Assembly: GCA_032164295.1 (NCBI GenBank)
Contig: JAJHTX010000003.1
Location: 1,302,001 to 1,366,000 of the forward strand
Source: Inonotus obliquus
Lineage: Eukaryota > Basidiomycota > Agaricomycetes > Hymenochaetales > Hymenochaetaceae
Direction: 5' to 3'
Length of the DNA stretch: 64,000 nucleotides
In this document: positions 61,772-64,000 of the stretch, in pieces
Numbering within the stretch: the stretch's first letter is position 1
Layout of the letters: each line of letters opens with the position of its first letter
Made by a program: the position numbers and the translations under genes
The notes under the pieces: generated by a model
Database searches by the model: none
What the model was told of the DNA's origin: nothing
What the model saw: the letters and a program-made list of their open reading frames with translations, nothing else

Positions 61772-62369
61772 ACGATGACAAGAGATCCAAACATCTTCTC
61801 TCCACGAGGCGTGTCTTTATGTGCCTTGAAGAACGCGCCTTTGTCTTTGACGTGAAAGGTCTGTCTTAGTTATGCTGCAAGGTTGAATAACGCTGATACG
61901 TACCGTATACATTGAGCTTGTACAACTCGGCACGAAAGGCTCGCGCTCCTTTGGATCCTTCCAGGAGACCGAATCCAATGATCTCCGTCAGACCGATTGA
62001 ATCAAGTTCGAGCTTTGTTGAAAAATACTGTTCATCCAGTTTGCATGCCTTCCTATAAGACTCGTCTAGAACATCTTCGTTGTTGCGTCCAAACGTGGCG
62101 GGTTCACAGGCATCGACAAGGTGTTTCAACTCTACATCTGAGGCTCTGTTCAAATCAATGCGTCTGTACGGGGCGCGGTAAGCGATGATTCTTTGAAATT
62201 TAGAATGTACGGCTCACCCAGAAACTCCTTGAGCATTTCCATAGAACAGCAAAAGTCTGGACTGGTTGACTGGAAGCGTCCCAGAACAGAACGGCGCCTT
62301 CACATCATCCACCGCAGCTTTGAGGGCTGCTATGTATGCTTCGCAGCTTTCTTCTGTGTTGTTATACAT

Positions 62370-62693
62370 TGTCTCACTTCAAATCTCATTCACTTCGTCT
62401 TATAATAAGACGATCGATCGCTGACCATTTTTGGGGTTGAATAAGTAATCTGAGTCAGTATAGCACTCTAACTAAGTCAAGAAAGTTACAAGCAAGGCGT
62501 TTGAGAAAGAAGTGAGGAGGCATTACCCAAACACACATGAGCAATGAGCAACTTTGTCTGTTGTCGGTCGAAAAAAAATACGAAGGAATCGAAACGATTA
62601 CATAACACGAGTTGCAGGGAAAATCACTAGTCCGTTTATATATATTCGCTTGCTATTCCCGCAACCGCAAAGCAAACCCGCTTCTCATGATAC
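62370..62693. promoter_or_regulatory. Promoter of J and 3' flank of the second laccase
   Basis: 324 bp. Contains the conserved CTGACTCAGATTAC block (62444-62458 region) about 75 bp before the J start, and an altered form of the palindromic TATA seen in I. No gene. Confidence 0.45.
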
Positions 62694-64000
62694 CTAGAGA
62701 ATACCAAGGTGAGCGTCAGGATTAAGGTCATTGAATAACGGGCAAAGGTCCAGCCAGTCCTCTAATAAGTAAAGAATTTTGAACGTTAGAAACATATAAA
62801 GTATCCCTCTGTAAGGGAGCGAACTTACGGGTTGGAGGGTCAACAGCAGACACATCTGGTGCATCTTCTGCAAAAACGATAGCCAAACCGCCCTCCAAAT
62901 GCCAGTCTATATGGCAATGAATGAACCATGGACCAGGATTGTCCGTGAAGAAACGGAACGTAACGTCATCTCCACCTTTTCCAATGCCCACTACATCACG
63001 GCGAACTGGATTCTCGAAATTGTATTCCTTGCTTCCTGCGACACGGATAACGTCGAACGTGTGTCCGTGAAGATGGATTGGGTGCTAAGTTAGACAGCTC
63101 GTCAGTTATGATTACTTGAACGATTAGCTTTGCGCGATTCACCTGAATGTTACGATGGGGGATGTTGACCTCGATAGTCTTATTGGGAGGTAGACTGAAT
63201 ACGGACCCAGCGGGAAGGATATCCTTCGCATTCGTAGCACCCGACAAGATCTGCAGCAATACCGGAACGCTTGGACTTTCAAAATGAACTCCATTCACTA
63301 CAAACTCGTCGGAGTCACGACCAATCTGGAATCTAAAGTTAATATCAGCTCCTCCGGGAACCGGATTTCCGGGCTGAAAAATGCAAGGCGTATTAGAATA
63401 CCCCGTTGCTATCAGGTTGACTAGATGTCACGTACCGCTCCAGGATTGACAAGTGGCTGGGAGAATAGCGAGAGCAGAACGTTAGAAGGTAAGAATGGAA
63501 ATTATGATCGGACCTACGTGAAGATCAGCCTCGTTCATTTCAACAGGGTTGGCCTTTGGAGTTGTTGTCGGCACCTGGTCTGGTGCACCATCGTACCGAA
63601 GAATAGCAGAATTAATGCCACCATTAGTATTCGAATTCTCGGGGAACGACGGGATTGCTCTAATCCCTACCAAAAGACGACTATTAGTATGAAGGTGAAG
63701 CATAATAGTTGGTGCATCTCACAGTAATTGTCAACAGGTTGATCCATCGTAACCTGCTCCAAATCTAGCACTACGGACTTCGATGGAAACATCAAATAAA
63801 CTCACAATGAAAGAATAGCGCTGGGCTACAAGCGTAATACCGATATAAGCACATTTCCAACACAGGTTATGTTTCATTCTGCTTACCTGCGTGGATAGTG
63901 AGGGAATCAACGGTAAGAGGCTCGTGTTCAACGCCATCCGCCTCGATGATAGTCATGTTGTGACCATCGATAGAAAATGTATACCTGCAATATTCATCGT
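62694..64000 (-). CDS. Laccase, C-terminal part (5' half outside window)
   Basis: Second multicopper oxidase. Exons seen, from the stop upstream, are 62694-62761, 62829-63084, 63143-63373, 63436-63456, 63518-63666, 63723-63753, 63806-63825 and 63887-63984, all phase-matched. The window ends in the next intron. Copper-ligand segments 3 and 4 are present: HPIHLHGH and [13 protein letters not shown], with Leu at the axial position. Segments 1 and 2 lie beyond the window. It ends [12 protein letters not shown]. Compared with the laccase at 7-9.6 kb it has fewer introns in its C-terminal half and its sequence differs clearly, so it is not a recent copy. It adjoins J. Confidence 0.93.

Larger units (their letters stand above)
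54126..62369 (-). pseudogene. Dioxygenase paralogue J, broken by two insertions
   Basis: J is a close copy of I. Exon 1 is 62369-62218 and exon 2 is 62163-61904. Exon 3 starts at 61844, is cut at 61772-61776 by the copia element, resumes at 56784, is cut again at 56277 by the inverted-repeat element, and ends in 54401-54126. The pieces join exactly once both insertions and one copy of each target duplication are removed. Further damage is a 2-nt deletion near 56489 (after SEADVFK) and the same TGA found in I. The iron motif AHKDTPR lies in the 61.8 kb piece. The coding end is uncertain because the stop used in I is lost. Confidence 0.85.

Overview
The window looks like genomic DNA from a mushroom-forming basidiomycete (Agaricomycetes). 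The evidence is: laccase genes with about 18 short introns; almost every gene split by 49-68 bp GT..AG introns; fungus-specific families (HET-domain, DUF6533, dolichyldiphosphatase, FMP52-like, Msd1/ADIP-like); and a Ty1/copia retrotransposon. I rebuilt exon structures by hand and kept only junctions where reading phase and family homology both agree across the splice. Nothing here was checked with a database or RNA data.

Layout. 1-24.4 kb is gene-dense and mostly conserved: the tail of a fungal membrane protein (+), a HET-domain gene (-), dolichyldiphosphatase (-), a small hAT-type MITE, a complete laccase (-), phosphoglucomutase (+), ATP-dependent NAD(P)HX dehydratase (+), an EFM7/NNT1-like methyltransferase (+), an Msd1/ADIP-like coiled-coil protein (-), a DUF6533 membrane protein (+) and an FMP52-like NAD(P)-binding protein (-).

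24.7-62.4 kb is an accessory region built around one expanding family: fungal Fe(II)/2-oxoglutarate dioxygenases with a shared three-exon structure. I count ten recognisable members plus one relic, called A to J here: A 24737-26247, B 26873-28342, C 29197-30624, D 34202-35683 (frameshifted), a B-like relic at about 35.9-36.1 kb, E 36563-37978, F 42221-43670, G 44125-45554, H 46647-48085, I 48841-50219 (in-frame stop) and J 54126-62369 (broken by two insertions). The order A(-) B(+) C(-) is repeated as D(-) relic-B(+) E(-), so a three-gene block was duplicated. B and F, otherwise intact, have both lost the iron-binding Asp of the HxD motif (HKD became HNY) but keep the distal His and the 2-oxoglutarate Arg. 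A kinesin-7-like gene lies inside the array. Debris between copies includes a CCR4 nuclease pseudogene, a Tc1/mariner-like transposase pseudogene whose stops all fit C-to-T changes, a second hAT-type element, an unclassified 1.9 kb inverted-repeat element, and a nearly complete 5 kb copia element with 247 bp LTRs and a 5 bp target duplication.

The window ends inside a second laccase (-) at 62694-64000.

The main point of interest is the dioxygenase array: birth-and-death evolution, a shared promoter block containing TGACTCA, a paralogous pair that has lost an iron ligand, and stop-free introns of length divisible by three beside the iron-binding motif in three copies.
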